From NCBI RefSeq assembly GCF_014224355.1, contig NZ_VNWP01000002.1:62001-126000 (forward strand): 64,000 nt of DNA, given 5' to 3'. A model generated the notes under the pieces. The model worked only from the letters and a program-made list of their open reading frames with translations, ran no database searches and was not told where the DNA came from. The stretch's first letter is position 1. Each line of letters starts with the position of its first letter. The position numbers and the translations under genes were made by a program. Shown piece after piece: positions 36,418 through 46,942 of this stretch. The DNA is from Synechococcus sp. BSA11S. GTDB lineage: Bacteria > Cyanobacteriota > Cyanobacteriia > PCC-6307 > Cyanobiaceae.

Positions 36418-38880
36418 CTAGGAGCGTCTGGCAGCCCCGAACTGCTTCTGGAGGGCCCCCAGGATCTTGGTGTGGGCCTGCTCCACCTCCGTTTCGGTGA
36501 GGGTGCGGCGGGCGTCGCGGTAGCGCAGGCGGAAGGCCTGGCTGGCGCTGCCCGCCTCCACCTGGCTGCCCTGGTAGCGATCGATCAGTTCCGCTCTCTC
36601 CAGCAATGGTTTGCCCGCCTTGCGGATCGCGCTCAGCAGCTGGGCGGCGGTGACCGTATCGGGAACCACCAGGGCCAGGTCGCGCTCTGAGGCCGGCACG
36701 GTGGCGAAGGGAGTGAAGGCCGGCTGCCAGCGGTTGCGCCGGGTGGCGGCACTGATCAGGGGAGATAGGGCGAGCTGGAACAGGTGGGTGGCCTCCGGCA
36801 GATCGAGGTCTTCCGCCCGCTGGGGATGCAGCTGACCGAACCAGCCGGCAACCCGGCCCTCCACCAGCAGCTCCGCCGAGCGGCCTGGGTGCAGCAGGGG
36901 GTGATCACCGCTTGGCCGGTCCTCGCAAGGCAACTTCAGGGCGGCGAGGGCCTGTTGCAGCATGCCGCGGGCTTCGAAGTAGTCGAGGCTGCGCCCTTTG
37001 CCGCCGCTGCTCCAGAGCTCCGAGCGTCGCTCGCCGCAGATCACCCCGGCCAGCTCGGCCTGCTCCTTGAGGCTCTCCCCCTCGACCTGGAAGACCCGTC
37101 CGATCTCGAAGGCCCAGAAACCCGGCATCGAGGCCTGCAGGTTGCGCCGTGCCGCCAGCAGCAATTCATCCAGCAGGCTGTCGCGCAGGTGGCCGTAGTC
37201 GGTGAGCAGGGGATTGGTGAGGCCCAGCCGCGGAGGATGATCCATCAATCCCTGGGCTGGCACCAGGGAGAACGCGCAGGTTTCCTGCAGCCCGGCGTGG
37301 CAGAGCGCCTGGCGCAACCACCGCTCCGCCTGTTGCCCGGCCTCGAGCCCCCCCGGCTCGATCGGGTCGGGAAGGTGACTGGCAAAGTGGTCGTAGCCCA
37401 CCAGCCGGGCCACTTCCTCGATCAGATCCACCTCCCGGGTGAGGTCCATGGAGCGGGATGGGGGCACCGTCACCAGCCAGCCCTCACTCTCCGCCACGAG
37501 GCTGCAGCCCAGGGCGGTGAGGGTCTGCTCGATACGACCGTCGGGCAGATCCTCCTGCAGGCCGTCCATCAGCACCGGACCAAGCAGATTGTGCAGGGCA
37601 TCGCGCCGCAGCTGAAGGGGTGGCGCCGGTTGGTGGGGACGCCGGTGCAGCCAGCGACCTTCCACCCGGGCTCCCGCCAGCTCCTGGAGCAGCTGCACCG
37701 CCCGGTCGGCGGCCGTCAGCGTGACTTCACTCGGCAGGCCTTTCTCGAAGCGGGCGCTGGCGTCGGTGCGCAGGCCCACGCTGCGGGCACTGCGGCGCAC
37801 GGCCTCGGCGCTGAACATGGCCGCCTCCAGCCAGAGGGCGTCGCTGCCGGGATGCACCGCTGTCTCGGCGCCACCGATCACCCCGGCCAGGGCGATCGGC
37901 CGATCCCCATAGGTCACGACAAGCGCTTCGGGGCTGAGCGCATGGCTGGAGCCATCGAGGGCGTCGAAGCTCTCGCCAGCCCGGGCGGGGCGAAGGCCGA
38001 GGGCCGCCGGGTCCGCCGGCTTGCCCCCCAGGGCTGCCAGGCGTCCTTGATCGAAGGCATGCAGGGGCTGCCCGGTTTCCAGCATCACCAGGTTGGTGAT
38101 GTCGACCACGTTGTTGATCGGCCTCAGACCGGCCCGCTCCAGGCGACGCTGCAACCAGGGTGGCGAGGGCTCCACCCGCACACCCGTGAGGGCGGTGAGG
38201 CTGAACAGGCCGCCAGCTTCGATCGCAGCGGCGCTGGCCTCTCCCACGGGCAGGGGCTCAGCGGGGATCACCGGCGCGGCGGGCGGCAGGCTGAGCCGGC
38301 CACCGGTGAGGGCCGCCACCTCCCGGGCGATGCCCAGCATCGAGAGTCCGTCGGGGCGGTTGGCGGTGATCGCCAGCTCCAGCACCTGGTCATCGAGGCC
38401 CAGAGAGGCCGCCACAGGCGTGCCCACGGGCGGCACGGCCTCCAGGAGTTCATCGAGTACGGCGATGCCGTCTGAGCTGTCGGCCAGGCCCAGCTCCTTG
38501 AGGGAGCAGATCATGCCGGTGCTGGTCACACCCCGCAATTCGCTGGCCTGAATGGTCAGATCCACGGCGCTGAGATGAGCACCCACCAGGGCCACCGGGA
38601 CATGCATGCCGGCACGCACATTGGCGGCCCCGCAGACCACCTGCAAGCAGGGCTCGCCGGAGCTGGCCGGTCCCACCCGCAGCTGGCAGACGCTCAGCCG
38701 ATCGGCATCGGGGTGGGGCTGCCTGTCTTCCACGTAGCCCACCACCACGCCCTCGGCCTGGCTGGCGAGGTCGTCGATCGCCTCCACCTCGAAGCCGGCG
38801 ATGGACAGGCGCTCGGCGAGCTCCTGAACCGGACCATCGCAGGAGACCAGTTCCCGCAACCACTGGAGCGAGACCCGCAT
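36418..38880 (-). CDS. pheT: Phenylalanyl-tRNA synthetase beta subunit
   Basis: The 820-residue beta subunit of the alpha2-beta2 synthetase. Domains in order: an N-terminal EMAP/tRNA-binding region ([37 protein letters not shown]), the B3/B4 editing module (GVEPSPPW-like, [25 protein letters not shown]), the B5 and catalytic-like core ([18 protein letters not shown]), and the terminal anticodon-binding fold ([34 protein letters not shown]). It is complete. The start is divergent from rpmG with 110 bases between. Confidence 0.97.
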   Translation of the reverse strand: MRVSLQWLRELVSCDGPVQELAERLSIAGFEVEAIDDLASQAEGVVVGYVEDRQPHPDADRLSVCQLRVGPASSGEPCLQVVCGAANVRAGMHVPVALVGAHLSAVDLTIQASELRGVTSTGMICSLKELGLADSSDGIAVLDELLEAVPPVGTPVAASLGLDDQVLELAITANRPDGLSMLGIAREVAALTGGRLSLPPAAPVIPAEPLPVGEASAAAIEAGGLFSLTALTGVRVEPSPPWLQRRLERAGLRPINNVVDITNLVMLETGQPLHAFDQGRLAALGGKPADPAALGLRPARAGESFDALDGSSHALSPEALVVTYGDRPIALAGVIGGAETAVHPGSDALWLEAAMFSAEAVRRSARSVGLRTDASARFEKGLPSEVTLTAADRAVQLLQELAGARVEGRWLHRRPHQPAPPLQLRRDALHNLLGPVLMDGLQEDLPDGRIEQTLTALGCSLVAESEGWLVTVPPSRSMDLTREVDLIEEVARLVGYDHFASHLPDPIEPGGLEAGQQAERWLRQALCHAGLQETCAFSLVPAQGLMDHPPRLGLTNPLLTDYGHLRDSLLDELLLAARRNLQASMPGFWAFEIGRVFQVEGESLKEQAELAGVICGERRSELWSSGGKGRSLDYFEARGMLQQALAALKLPCEDRPSGDHPLLHPGRSAELLVEGRVAGWFGQLHPQRAEDLDLPEATHLFQLALSPLISAATRRNRWQPAFTPFATVPASERDLALVVPDTVTAAQLLSAIRKAGKPLLERAELIDRYQGSQVEAGSASQAFRLRYRDARRTLTETEVEQAHTKILGALQKQFGAARRS

Positions 38881-38990
38881 CCGCCTGCATCGATCAAGGC
38901 CCAGATCCTAAGGATCGGAATGCCGGAGCCCGGGAGGGTAGGGTGTCGGATTGTCATTACGCCTCGCATCTAGCGGCGCACGTCCTTCCC

Positions 38991-39185
38991 ATGGCCAAGA
39001 ACAAGGGCGTCCGGATCGTGATCACTCTCGAGTGCACCGAATGCCGGTCCAATCCCGCCAAGCGCTCTCCTGGGGTGTCCCGTTACCCCTCAGAGAAGAA
39101 CCGCCGCAACACCACTGAACGGCTGGAGCTGAAGAAGTTCTGCCCTCACTGCAACAAGAGCACGGTCCACAAAGAGATCAAGTGA
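38991..39185 (+). CDS. rpmG: 50S ribosomal protein L33
   Basis: A 64-residue L33 protein beginning [19 protein letters not shown] and ending [10 protein letters not shown]. It has two CxxC pairs (CTEC and CPHC), so it is the zinc-binding C+ form. The ATG at 38991 gives the standard length. It is followed by rpsR and an RNase II family gene on the same strand, a typical cyanobacterial translation/RNA decay cluster. Confidence 0.98.
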   Translation: MAKNKGVRIVITLECTECRSNPAKRSPGVSRYPSEKNRRNTTERLELKKFCPHCNKSTVHKEIK

Positions 39186-39259
39186 GGTCCCCGGGTCGTC
39201 GCCGTCGGCGCTGACCCCAGCAGCTCGTCCTTCCGTCCCCTGTCCGTTTTCGTCCACCC

Positions 39260-39481
39260 ATGTCCAGTTCTTTTTTCAAGAAGCGCCTCTCACCGATCAA
39301 GCCCGGTGATCCGATCGACTACAAGGACATCGATCTGCTCAAGAAATTCATCACAGAGCGCGGCAAGATCCTTCCCCGCCGTCTGTCCGGTCTCACCGCC
39401 AAGCAGCAGCGGGACCTGACCAACGCCGTCAAACGGGCCCGGATCGTGGCCCTGCTCCCCTTCGTGAACCCCGAAGGCTGA
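39260..39481 (+). CDS. rpsR: 30S ribosomal protein S18
   Basis: A 73-residue S18 protein of the small subunit platform. Family marks are [23 protein letters not shown] and [20 protein letters not shown]. It has normal length and a clear ATG at 39260. It sits 74 bases after rpmG and 34 bases before the RNase gene, probably in one transcript. Confidence 0.98.
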   Translation: MSSSFFKKRLSPIKPGDPIDYKDIDLLKKFITERGKILPRRLSGLTAKQQRDLTNAVKRARIVALLPFVNPEG

Positions 39482-39515
39482 GCCGCCCTTTCCCTGCCCC
39501 TGAGGAGCATGGCGT

Positions 39516-41540
39516 TTGCAACCGGGTGATCTCGTCGGTCTGATCGGCTCGAAGGGGCCGGAACTGGCTCTGATCGAAGCCATCAACGGCAGCCGTGTCC
39601 GTCTCAGGGCGGGCTGGGACGCCCGTTCCCAGAACGTCCCCCTGCGACAGCTGGATCTGGTGGCCCCCCTGCCGGGAGTGCATGAGCCGCCAGTCCGTCT
39701 GGATCAATCCCCCTGGCTGCTGGAGCCATCGGTCCTGGCTTCCGCTTCCCCCGGTCGCCACGATCTCGGTGCCGCCTGGCTGTTGCTGGTGGAGGCGCCA
39801 CCCGAGGAGGGGGTCAGCCTGGCGGAGTTCACCGAACTGGTGGCCGGCGGCGACAGTCCGGCAGCCCGGGCCGCCTGCTGGTGCTGGCTGCACCAGCCAG
39901 AGCAGCACCTGTTTCGCTGGCGCCAGGGCCGGGTGCATCCCCGTTCCCTGCGTGATCTCCGCCAGCTCCGTCACGACCGTCACCGACAGGCGCTCGAGCA
40001 GCGACGGGTGCAGCAGTGGCACGCCCTGCTGCGTCAACGCACGCCTCTGGAGACCTCCGATCTCGCCCCCGCCCAGGTTGAGCAGTTGCAGCAGTTGCTG
40101 GCCTTCGCCGGCGGTGAGATCGAGGCGTTGTCCGATCCGGAGCTGCGTCGCGGCCTGCAGCAGGCCCAGTGCGCCGCCGAACCAGGACCGGTGCGCCGTC
40201 TGCTGGTGGACCTGGGCCAGTGGCAGCCCCATGCCTTGCCTTCTCTGCGCAGCAGCGTCTGGGACCAGGGGTTCACGCCGGCCCTGCTGGAGGACGCCGA
40301 GGGCCTGCTGGCTCAGGCCGAGCAGGATCAACCCGGCGATGAGACCCGGCGGGATCTCACCGCCCTGCGCAGTTACACCATCGATGACGCCGACACCGAG
40401 GAAATCGATGACGCCGTGTCGCTGGAGCCCCTGGCGGGGGGCGGCCTGCGGCTGTGGGTTCACATCGCCGATCCCGGCCGCCTGGTGGCCAGCGGCTCCC
40501 CCCTCGATCTGGAGGCCCGGCGCCGTGGCACCAGCCTCTATCTGGCCTCAGGGGTGGTGCCGATGTTCCCCCTGGCCCTGGCGGTGGGTCCCTTCAGCCT
40601 GCGCCAGGGGCATCGCTGTGCCGCCTGGAGCTGCGCGGTCGAGCTGGCGGAGGATGGCAGCGTGGCCAGCCACGAGCTGCTGCGCAGCTGGATCCGCCCC
40701 ACCTACCGCCTCACCTACGGCGATGCTGATGCCCTGATCGACATGGCTCCGCCCGAGGAGCCCGACCTGGCCAAGCTGCAGGGGCTGCTGGAGTGCCGTC
40801 GCCGTTGGCGGGAGGCCCGCGGGGCCCTCTCGATGGAGCAGAGCGAGGGACGGATTCTCTGCCGCGACGAGCACGCTGAACTGGAGATCACCGATCCCTC
40901 GCCGGCTCGGGCCCTGGTGGCCGAAGCGATGATCCTCACCGGTTCTGTGGTGGCTGCCCATGCCGTCGACCTCGGCCTGGCCATGCCCTTTCGCGGCCAA
41001 CCGGTGAGCGAGTTGCCACCCGAGAGTGAGTTGCAGAGTCTCCAGGAGGGGCCTGTCCGCCATGCGGCCCTGCGCCGCTGCCTCAGCCGCGGCTGCACGA
41101 GCGCAGCAGTGAGCCCCCATTTCAGCCTGGGGCTGCCGTCTTATGTGCAGGCCACCTCGCCGATCCGCCGCTACGCCGATCTGGTGGCCCAGCGCCAGCT
41201 GGCCGCCACCCTCACCGGCGATCAGCCCCTCGACGCCGCCCGGATGGGGGAGCTTCTGGAGGAGCTTGATCCGGTGATTCGCGAAGGCATCCAGATCAGC
41301 CGTGAGGATCAGCGCCACTGGCAGCAGGTCTGGTTCGAGCAGCATCGCGGCGAGCGTTGGCCCGCTGTCTTTCTGCGCTGGTTGCGCCAGCAGGACCGCC
41401 TGGCCCTGGTTCACCTGGAGTCACTGGCGATGGACCAGGCCGTGCGGGCACCGGAGCTGTGTCAGCCGGGGGATGCACTCACGGTTCAGGTCCAGCAGGT
41501 GGATTCCCTCTCGGATCTGCTGCGGCTGGAGGCCCGCTGA
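39516..41540 (+). CDS. RNase II/RNase R family 3'-5' exoribonuclease
   Basis: A 674-residue RNB-domain exonuclease that degrades RNA processively. The catalytic RNB block is present: YTIDDADTEEIDDAVSLEPL with the metal-binding aspartates, LWVHIADPGRLV, GTSLYLASGVVPMFPLAL, and the C-terminal YVQATSPIRRYADLVAQRQL. The N-terminal region is shorter than in E. coli RNase R and more like RNase II. The start is TTG 39516, with AGGAG about ten bases upstream; a nearby ATG (39509) is out of frame and stops after six codons. The neighbours are rpmG and rpsR. Confidence 0.93.
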   Translation: MQPGDLVGLIGSKGPELALIEAINGSRVRLRAGWDARSQNVPLRQLDLVAPLPGVHEPPVRLDQSPWLLEPSVLASASPGRHDLGAAWLLLVEAPPEEGVSLAEFTELVAGGDSPAARAACWCWLHQPEQHLFRWRQGRVHPRSLRDLRQLRHDRHRQALEQRRVQQWHALLRQRTPLETSDLAPAQVEQLQQLLAFAGGEIEALSDPELRRGLQQAQCAAEPGPVRRLLVDLGQWQPHALPSLRSSVWDQGFTPALLEDAEGLLAQAEQDQPGDETRRDLTALRSYTIDDADTEEIDDAVSLEPLAGGGLRLWVHIADPGRLVASGSPLDLEARRRGTSLYLASGVVPMFPLALAVGPFSLRQGHRCAAWSCAVELAEDGSVASHELLRSWIRPTYRLTYGDADALIDMAPPEEPDLAKLQGLLECRRRWREARGALSMEQSEGRILCRDEHAELEITDPSPARALVAEAMILTGSVVAAHAVDLGLAMPFRGQPVSELPPESELQSLQEGPVRHAALRRCLSRGCTSAAVSPHFSLGLPSYVQATSPIRRYADLVAQRQLAATLTGDQPLDAARMGELLEELDPVIREGIQISREDQRHWQQVWFEQHRGERWPAVFLRWLRQQDRLALVHLESLAMDQAVRAPELCQPGDALTVQVQQVDSLSDLLRLEAR

Positions 41541-41551
41541 GCCTGCACCGA

Positions 41552-43375
41552 TCAAGCCTCCAGCCGCGACACCCGCAGCCAGGGCCCCCAGGGATTGGCA
41601 ACGCCGATCAGGCGCACCGGCCTGGGAGCCTCCTGTTGTTGCAGCCAGTGGTGCAGGCCAGGCTCAAGGCTGATCAGCGGCCAGGCGCGGTGTTCGCTTT
41701 CAAGGGTGTACCCACCGTCTCCATCGGGCACGAGGGTGCCATCGAAGACCCGCTCATGGGGTTCCTCCGGGGCCTGGAAGGGGCTGGCTGGCTCGCTTGC
41801 CGCCAGGGTCCCCCGCGGCTGCAGCAGCGCTGGATCCAGCAGGGCGCGCCGCTGGCGCCGCTGCCAGTCCGGGTGATGCCAGGGGGTGTCCCAGAGGGGC
41901 ATCGGCCCGGCCGGTGCCAGGGGGTCGCTGATCAGTGCCTCCTGCAGATGACGGACGTCGAGGGTGGCCGGAACCGTGCCGGAGCCTGAGCAGAGGGCCG
42001 CCGCCGCCCCGGCGGCCTGGCCGATGTTCAGGATCAGTGGCTGCAGCCGGGTGGCGCCATTGGCCATGTGGCTGCAGCTGATGGCCTTGTCGGCCGCCAG
42101 CAGGTTGTCGAGATCGGCGCTCACCAGGGCTCCGTAGGGAACCATGAACGGCGTACCGCTCCAGCGGCCACCCCAGCGGCAGCTCTTGGGGGCCAGAGGC
42201 CAGTCGTCGCCAGGGTAGTGGTGATCGTTGGCGTAGTTGCCCACTGCGATCGAGCTGCAGCGACCCTCCCCATCGAAGGGGATCGGCCCGATCCAGGCCC
42301 CGTCGTCGTCGGGGGTGCCTCTGAGCCCGGCAGGCGCCAGGGGCAGCAGATCCTGCTCCAGCACCAGGCGGTGGCCCACCAGCCGCCGGCCCTCGCGCCA
42401 GTAGGGCATCAGGGCCAGGGGCGATGGTCCTCCCAGCGCTGAGCCTCCCCCGGGGGCCTCGGGAAACACACCGGCGGGTTGCAGCCAGCCGCCGGAGGCT
42501 TCCCCCAGGGCGCCGAGAAACGCCAGGCTGTGCTGCTGCATGGCTCGCGCCAGCTCCGCCTGGGCGGTGAGATCAGGGCTGAAGGCCCGCTCCAGGCCGT
42601 CGTGCCAGTCGTTGCCGTGCAGTGGCCAGTTGAGCATCACCAACCCACCGGGCAGGCGTCCGTAGCTGAGGGTGCGCTCCAGTCCGAATGCCTCGGTGGC
42701 CCGCTCGAACGGGGCCGCAGGAGTGCTCCCGCCTGGACAGGGCCCCTTCGACTCCTGGGCCAGCACCACCCAGGTGGGGGACTGCACCGGCTGGTGCTGG
42801 AAGAACGGATCGGTGTTCAGCCGCTTGCGGGTGGGTGCGCTGGGTTCCCCCCAGTCGTCGCTGGCGTCCCAGCCCAGATGAAAAGGCACGCCCGCGTGCG
42901 GCAGCAGATCCCCGCGATCGCTGCCGTCGATGACCAGCTGCAGGCTCAGGCGCACCAGCTCGCCCTGGTGATCCAGCTCCATCGCCGTCAGCCGTGAGCC
43001 GGTGCGCTCCAGCTGCCTCAGACGGCAGCCGCTCCACCAGCGCAACCGCGGTTCGGCAGCCAGCCAGCGCCGCAGCACCCGCTCGGCGCTGGCTGGCCTC
43101 CAGCCGAAACAACTCACCCAGTTGTGATCGAGACCTTCGGGCTCCTCCCGCTGCAGGGCGCGCAGCAGGGCGCCCCAGAGTCCGCTCTGCCAGGGGCTGA
43201 GTTCGTTGCCATCGGGCGCACAGACCCCCGCCGCGCTCACCATGCCCCCCAGCCAGGGTCCTGGTGTGAGCAGGAGCGTGTCGGCGCCGCCACGGGCGGC
43301 CTGCAGGGCGGCCGCCACTCCGCCACTGCCGCCACCCCAGACCACCACGGCCGCCTGATCGTCTCGTGCTCGCAT
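41552..43375 (-). CDS. FAD-dependent oxidoreductase (FAD_oxidored family)
   Basis: A 607-residue flavoprotein. It has an N-terminal dinucleotide motif (VVVWGGGSGGVAAALQAARGG), a second conserved block LGGMVSAAGVCAPDGNE, DGSDRGDLLPHAGVPFHLG, and a late DNLLAADKAISCSHMANGATRLQPLILNIGQAAGAAAAL segment that closes the FAD fold. The family includes putative xanthan lyase-like and other oxidoreductases with unknown substrates. No signal peptide is seen. The ATG at 43375 is used; the open frame runs upstream toward metG. It is divergent from metG. Confidence 0.82.
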   Translation of the reverse strand: MRARDDQAAVVVWGGGSGGVAAALQAARGGADTLLLTPGPWLGGMVSAAGVCAPDGNELSPWQSGLWGALLRALQREEPEGLDHNWVSCFGWRPASAERVLRRWLAAEPRLRWWSGCRLRQLERTGSRLTAMELDHQGELVRLSLQLVIDGSDRGDLLPHAGVPFHLGWDASDDWGEPSAPTRKRLNTDPFFQHQPVQSPTWVVLAQESKGPCPGGSTPAAPFERATEAFGLERTLSYGRLPGGLVMLNWPLHGNDWHDGLERAFSPDLTAQAELARAMQQHSLAFLGALGEASGGWLQPAGVFPEAPGGGSALGGPSPLALMPYWREGRRLVGHRLVLEQDLLPLAPAGLRGTPDDDGAWIGPIPFDGEGRCSSIAVGNYANDHHYPGDDWPLAPKSCRWGGRWSGTPFMVPYGALVSADLDNLLAADKAISCSHMANGATRLQPLILNIGQAAGAAAALCSGSGTVPATLDVRHLQEALISDPLAPAGPMPLWDTPWHHPDWQRRQRRALLDPALLQPRGTLAASEPASPFQAPEEPHERVFDGTLVPDGDGGYTLESEHRAWPLISLEPGLHHWLQQQEAPRPVRLIGVANPWGPWLRVSRLEA

Positions 43376-43512
43376 CGGGGTGGCCGACTCCACGACCTCG
43401 ATTGTGCCGATCCGCCCGCACCCCCCTGAGGATGGGCTGGGATGGCACTCGGTAGGATCCGGCCCCGGCGCAGGGCCGCTCTGGCGGCGCAGCGGGCCCT
43501 TCACCACCGCCG

Positions 43513-45102
43513 ATGACTTACACCCTCACCACTCCGCTCTATTACGTCAACGACAAGCCCCATCTCGGCAGCGCCTACACCACGCTGGCCTGCGATGCGC
43601 TGGCCCGCTTCCAGCGCCTGATGGGCCGATCGGTGCTGTTCATCACCGGCTGTGATGAGCACGGTCTCAAGATCCAGCGCACCGCCCAGGCGGCCGGTCT
43701 CACCCCCCAGGCCCACTGCGACCAGGTGAGTGATCAGTACAGGGCCCTGTGGGACCGCTGGCAGATCAGCCACGACCGCTTCATCCGCACCAGTGAGCCG
43801 CGCCACCGTCTGCTGGTGGAGCAGTTCTTCCGGCGGGTTGAAGCCTCCGGCGATGTGGTGGAAGGGCGCCAGAGGGGCTGGTACTGCGTGGCCTGTGAAG
43901 AGTTCAAGGAGGATCCCCCCGAGGCCCGAGCGCCCCAGTGCGGCACCCACCAGCGACCCCTGGAGTGGCGCGATGAGCTCAACCTCTTTTTCAGGCTCTC
44001 CCGCTACCAGCAGGCCATCGAGGAGCTGATCCAGCGACCGGGCTTCATCGCTCCTGCCGGCCGCCGCCGCGAAGTGGAGAACTTCGTGGCCCAGGGGCTG
44101 CGCGATTTCTCCATCTCCCGGCTGGATCTGCCCTGGGGAATTCCCGTTCCCGGCCACGACGGCCACACGTTCTATGTATGGTTCGACGCCCTGCTCGGCT
44201 ATCTCACCGCTCTGCTGGAGCCGGGCGATCCGCCCGACCTGGGGCTCCTCAGCCAGCGGGGCTGGCCGGCAAGCATCCACGTGATCGGCAAGGACATTCT
44301 TCGCTTTCACGCGGTCTACTGGCCGGCGATGCTGCTCTCGGCAGGTCTTGAGCTGCCCGAGCGGGTCTTCGGGCACGGCTTTCTCACCCGGGAGGGGCAG
44401 AAGATGGGCAAATCCCTGGGCAACGTGCTTGATCCTGGTGAGCTGCTGGAGCGCTGCGGTCCCGATGCCGTGCGCTGGTACCTGCTTCGCGACATTCCCT
44501 TCGGCGACGACGGCGATGTGCAGCAGCAGCGCTTCAGCGATCTGGTCAACAACGATCTGGCCAACACCATCGGCAACCTGCTCAACCGCACCTCCTCAAT
44601 GGCCAGGCGTTGGTTCGATCAGGCGGTTCCGCCACCCAGTGATGGGCTCGACGGGAGCCATCCCCTGGCCCTGGCGGCGGACACAGCCCGGCAGCAGGTG
44701 ATCGAGGGACTGGAACGGCTTGATTTCCGTCAGGCCGCCGCAGCCTCCCTGCAGCTCGCCATCAGCGCCAATGGCTACCTCAACGACCAGGCCCCCTGGA
44801 GCCGGATGAAGCAGGAGGGCCAGCGGCAGCAGGTGGCTGACGACCTCTATGCGGTGCTGGAGGCCGCCCGGCTGGTGGCCTTGCTGCTGGCGCCGATCCT
44901 GCCCGATCTCTCCACCCGCATGCTGCTTCAGCTCAACCAGCCCCCGGCCCCCAGTGATTCCTCTCTCGGAGCTCCAGGCCCTGGTCCTGGCGGTCCCGCC
45001 CCGTGGCAGCAGCGCCTGGGCTGGGGGGGATTGATCGCCGGCACTCCCCTCCCCGAGCCGGAGCCTGTGATGGCCAGGCTGGAACTGGATGGACCGCTGT
45101 GA
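43513..45102 (+). CDS. metG: Methionyl-tRNA synthetase
   Basis: A class I synthetase of 529 residues. The HIGH motif reads HLGS in VNDKPHLGSAYTT and KMSKS reads KMGKSLGN. A zinc-knuckle remnant is in CVACEEFKEDPPEARAPQCGTH (CxxC, then C and H). The anticodon-binding helical domain follows (NDLANTIGNLLNRTSS). It lacks the C-terminal tRNA-binding domain of longer forms. The last codons overlap the GTG start of the lptC-like gene. Confidence 0.97.
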   Translation: MTYTLTTPLYYVNDKPHLGSAYTTLACDALARFQRLMGRSVLFITGCDEHGLKIQRTAQAAGLTPQAHCDQVSDQYRALWDRWQISHDRFIRTSEPRHRLLVEQFFRRVEASGDVVEGRQRGWYCVACEEFKEDPPEARAPQCGTHQRPLEWRDELNLFFRLSRYQQAIEELIQRPGFIAPAGRRREVENFVAQGLRDFSISRLDLPWGIPVPGHDGHTFYVWFDALLGYLTALLEPGDPPDLGLLSQRGWPASIHVIGKDILRFHAVYWPAMLLSAGLELPERVFGHGFLTREGQKMGKSLGNVLDPGELLERCGPDAVRWYLLRDIPFGDDGDVQQQRFSDLVNNDLANTIGNLLNRTSSMARRWFDQAVPPPSDGLDGSHPLALAADTARQQVIEGLERLDFRQAAAASLQLAISANGYLNDQAPWSRMKQEGQRQQVADDLYAVLEAARLVALLLAPILPDLSTRMLLQLNQPPAPSDSSLGAPGPGPGGPAPWQQRLGWGGLIAGTPLPEPEPVMARLELDGPL

Positions 45103-46235
45103 AGGCCCCCCCGGTCCGCGCCCTGATCTTCGGATTGCCTCTGGTGGCCCTGCTGGGCTGCACGCGCCAACCGATCAAGCCCAAGGAGCCCCAGCCCTTC
45201 GTGTTCCGCTCGCTCAACCTGCGCCAGCAGGATGGTCAGGGTCGCCCGGCCTGGGAGCTCACCAGCCCGCAGGCCCGCTACGACCTGCAGCGGCGCATCG
45301 CCCGCGCCACGGATCCCCGGGGCGTGATCTACGTCGGCGGCAAGCCGCGGTACAAGGTGGAGGCCACCAGCGGCCTGGTGATCAACGATGGTGAGGTGAT
45401 CCAGCTGGAAGGGAAGGTGCGGATCCTGGTGCTGGGTCCCAGGGGCTCGGTGATCAGTGGGGATCGGGTGCGCTGGACGCCCGGCCGGCAGCTGATGGAG
45501 ATCGACCGGCGCCCCGTGCTCACCGAACGTCAGAGCCGCCTGAGTGCCACCACGGCCCGGTTCCTGCTCGACAAGGACAAGCTGGAGTTGCGCGGCAAGA
45601 CCCGCGTGCAGCAACCAGAGCTGGATCTGCGCGCGAGCCGGGCTGACTGGCAGGCCAACACCGGCGCTCTGGTGGCGGCGGGTCCGGTGAAGGGGGAGCG
45701 GCGGCCCGCCGCTGAGAAGGGCATTGTCCAGACGGTCACGGGATCGTCGCTGCAGGGGAACACCCGCCAGGAAGTGGTGGATCTGCTCGCGCCGGTGCGC
45801 TTCACGGACCCCTCCCGCAAGGCCGTGCTTGACGCCCAGCGCACCCGCTGGAATGCCAAGGACCAGGTCCTCAGCACCGCTCTCCCCTTCACCGGCGTGG
45901 TCGATCAGCTGAACGTGGCGGGCGACTCCCTGCGGCTGGTGCTGGCAGAGAAAACGGCGATCATCCCCAGCGGTTGTCGCCTTCGCCAGCCTGGTGAACG
46001 GCTTCAGGCCAGGGAATGCCGCTGGAACTGGGACACCCAGGACATCCAGGCGCGGGGAAGCGTTCAGCTGGAGCGGGATCAGAACCAGCAGATCACGCGC
46101 AGTGAGCAGCTGTTCGGGAAGGTGGGCCCCAAGGGACTGGCCGAGTTCACGACCCCGGGGGGGCGGGTGTTTTCGGAGCTGAAAGTGCCTCCCCCCTCGA
46201 AAGAGCGACGTCAGCCCGCTCCAGTGACGTTCTGA
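45099..46235 (+). CDS. lptC: LptC-like LPS export periplasmic lipoprotein
   Basis: A 378-residue protein with an N-terminal lipoprotein signal (hydrophobic core then VALLGC lipobox). It contains repeated beta strands of the LptC/OstA type (IYVGGKPRYKVEATSGLVINDGEVIQLEGKVRI, QSRLSATTARFLLDKDKLELRG). It would help carry lipopolysaccharide from the inner membrane across the periplasm. The length fits the double-domain cyanobacterial form. The GTG at 45099 overlaps the metG stop. The final 89 bases overlap the convergent complex C assembly gene. Confidence 0.82.
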   Translation: MKAPPVRALIFGLPLVALLGCTRQPIKPKEPQPFVFRSLNLRQQDGQGRPAWELTSPQARYDLQRRIARATDPRGVIYVGGKPRYKVEATSGLVINDGEVIQLEGKVRILVLGPRGSVISGDRVRWTPGRQLMEIDRRPVLTERQSRLSATTARFLLDKDKLELRGKTRVQQPELDLRASRADWQANTGALVAAGPVKGERRPAAEKGIVQTVTGSSLQGNTRQEVVDLLAPVRFTDPSRKAVLDAQRTRWNAKDQVLSTALPFTGVVDQLNVAGDSLRLVLAEKTAIIPSGCRLRQPGERLQARECRWNWDTQDIQARGSVQLERDQNQQITRSEQLFGKVGPKGLAEFTTPGGRVFSELKVPPPSKERRQPAPVTF

Positions 46236-46830
46236 GCTTTTCGGCCCACCCCTCGATCCAGAGTTCATCGCTGCGACTGAAGCAGCGGGGCGACCAGCCT
46301 CCCGCCAGCAGCCAGCCCTGGCTGCCGATCGGCTGGACCAGCACCGCCGGTGTGCCCACCGGCAGGCAGCTGAATTCCTCACGGCCGGGGTAGAGCTTCA
46401 GGTTCACCAGCGAGACCGCGCGGCCGTTGGCCGTGGCTCTGCCGCAGATCTCCCCTGGATCGAAAGGCGTGTGGCCCAGCAGACCACGCCGTAGCAGGGT
46501 CCTGCCCTGCCAGTGGATCAGCAGGCTGGCGGCAGGAGTGGCGGTGAGCAGCAGGCGGCTCCCCCAGGCCAGCTCCAGGCTCAACTCCTCCGGCAGCTCG
46601 GCGGCGAGCTCCAGCCCCTGCTCCCCCTCCAGCTCCACGCGCTCGGGGGCGATGGGCAGGGCCCTGGTCCAGAGCACCGCCACCAGCATCAGACCGACCG
46701 CCATCAGGCTCGCCAGCACCCCGGCACGCTCCAGGGCCGGATTCAGCTCTGGCGCCGTGAGCTGATTGAGCAGACAGAGCCCGAGCCCCAGCAGCCCTGC
46801 CGCCAGGGTGAAACGGGCCGGGGTGGGCAT
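46147..46830 (-). CDS. Complex C cofactor assembly protein, CCB2/CCB4-like (subunit B)
   Basis: A 227-residue membrane protein related to CCB factors that attach the covalent heme ci to cytochrome b6. Two membrane helices at the N-terminus (FTLAAGLLGLGLCLLNQL and GVLASLMAVGLMLVAVLW) precede a soluble domain with ERVELEGEQGLELAAELPEEL, LLLTATPAASLLIHWQGRTLLRRG, NLKLYPGREEF and ADKLR-like ends. ATG 46830 (MPTPARF) is chosen. It converges with lptC and overlaps it by 89 bases; it is divergent from the TerB-like gene. Confidence 0.82.
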   Translation of the reverse strand: MPTPARFTLAAGLLGLGLCLLNQLTAPELNPALERAGVLASLMAVGLMLVAVLWTRALPIAPERVELEGEQGLELAAELPEELSLELAWGSRLLLTATPAASLLIHWQGRTLLRRGLLGHTPFDPGEICGRATANGRAVSLVNLKLYPGREEFSCLPVGTPAVLVQPIGSQGWLLAGGWSPRCFSRSDELWIEGWAEKLRTSLERADVALSRGEALSAPKTPAPPGS

Positions 46831-46942
46831 GGTGGTCACGGTGTCCACGACGTTGGCGTGAACGCTGACACGGATTCCAGTCTCCGGCGGGCCCTCCCTG
46901 GCCATGGGTTGCTGGAATGGGGAGCAGTTCCGATCTCCCGCC

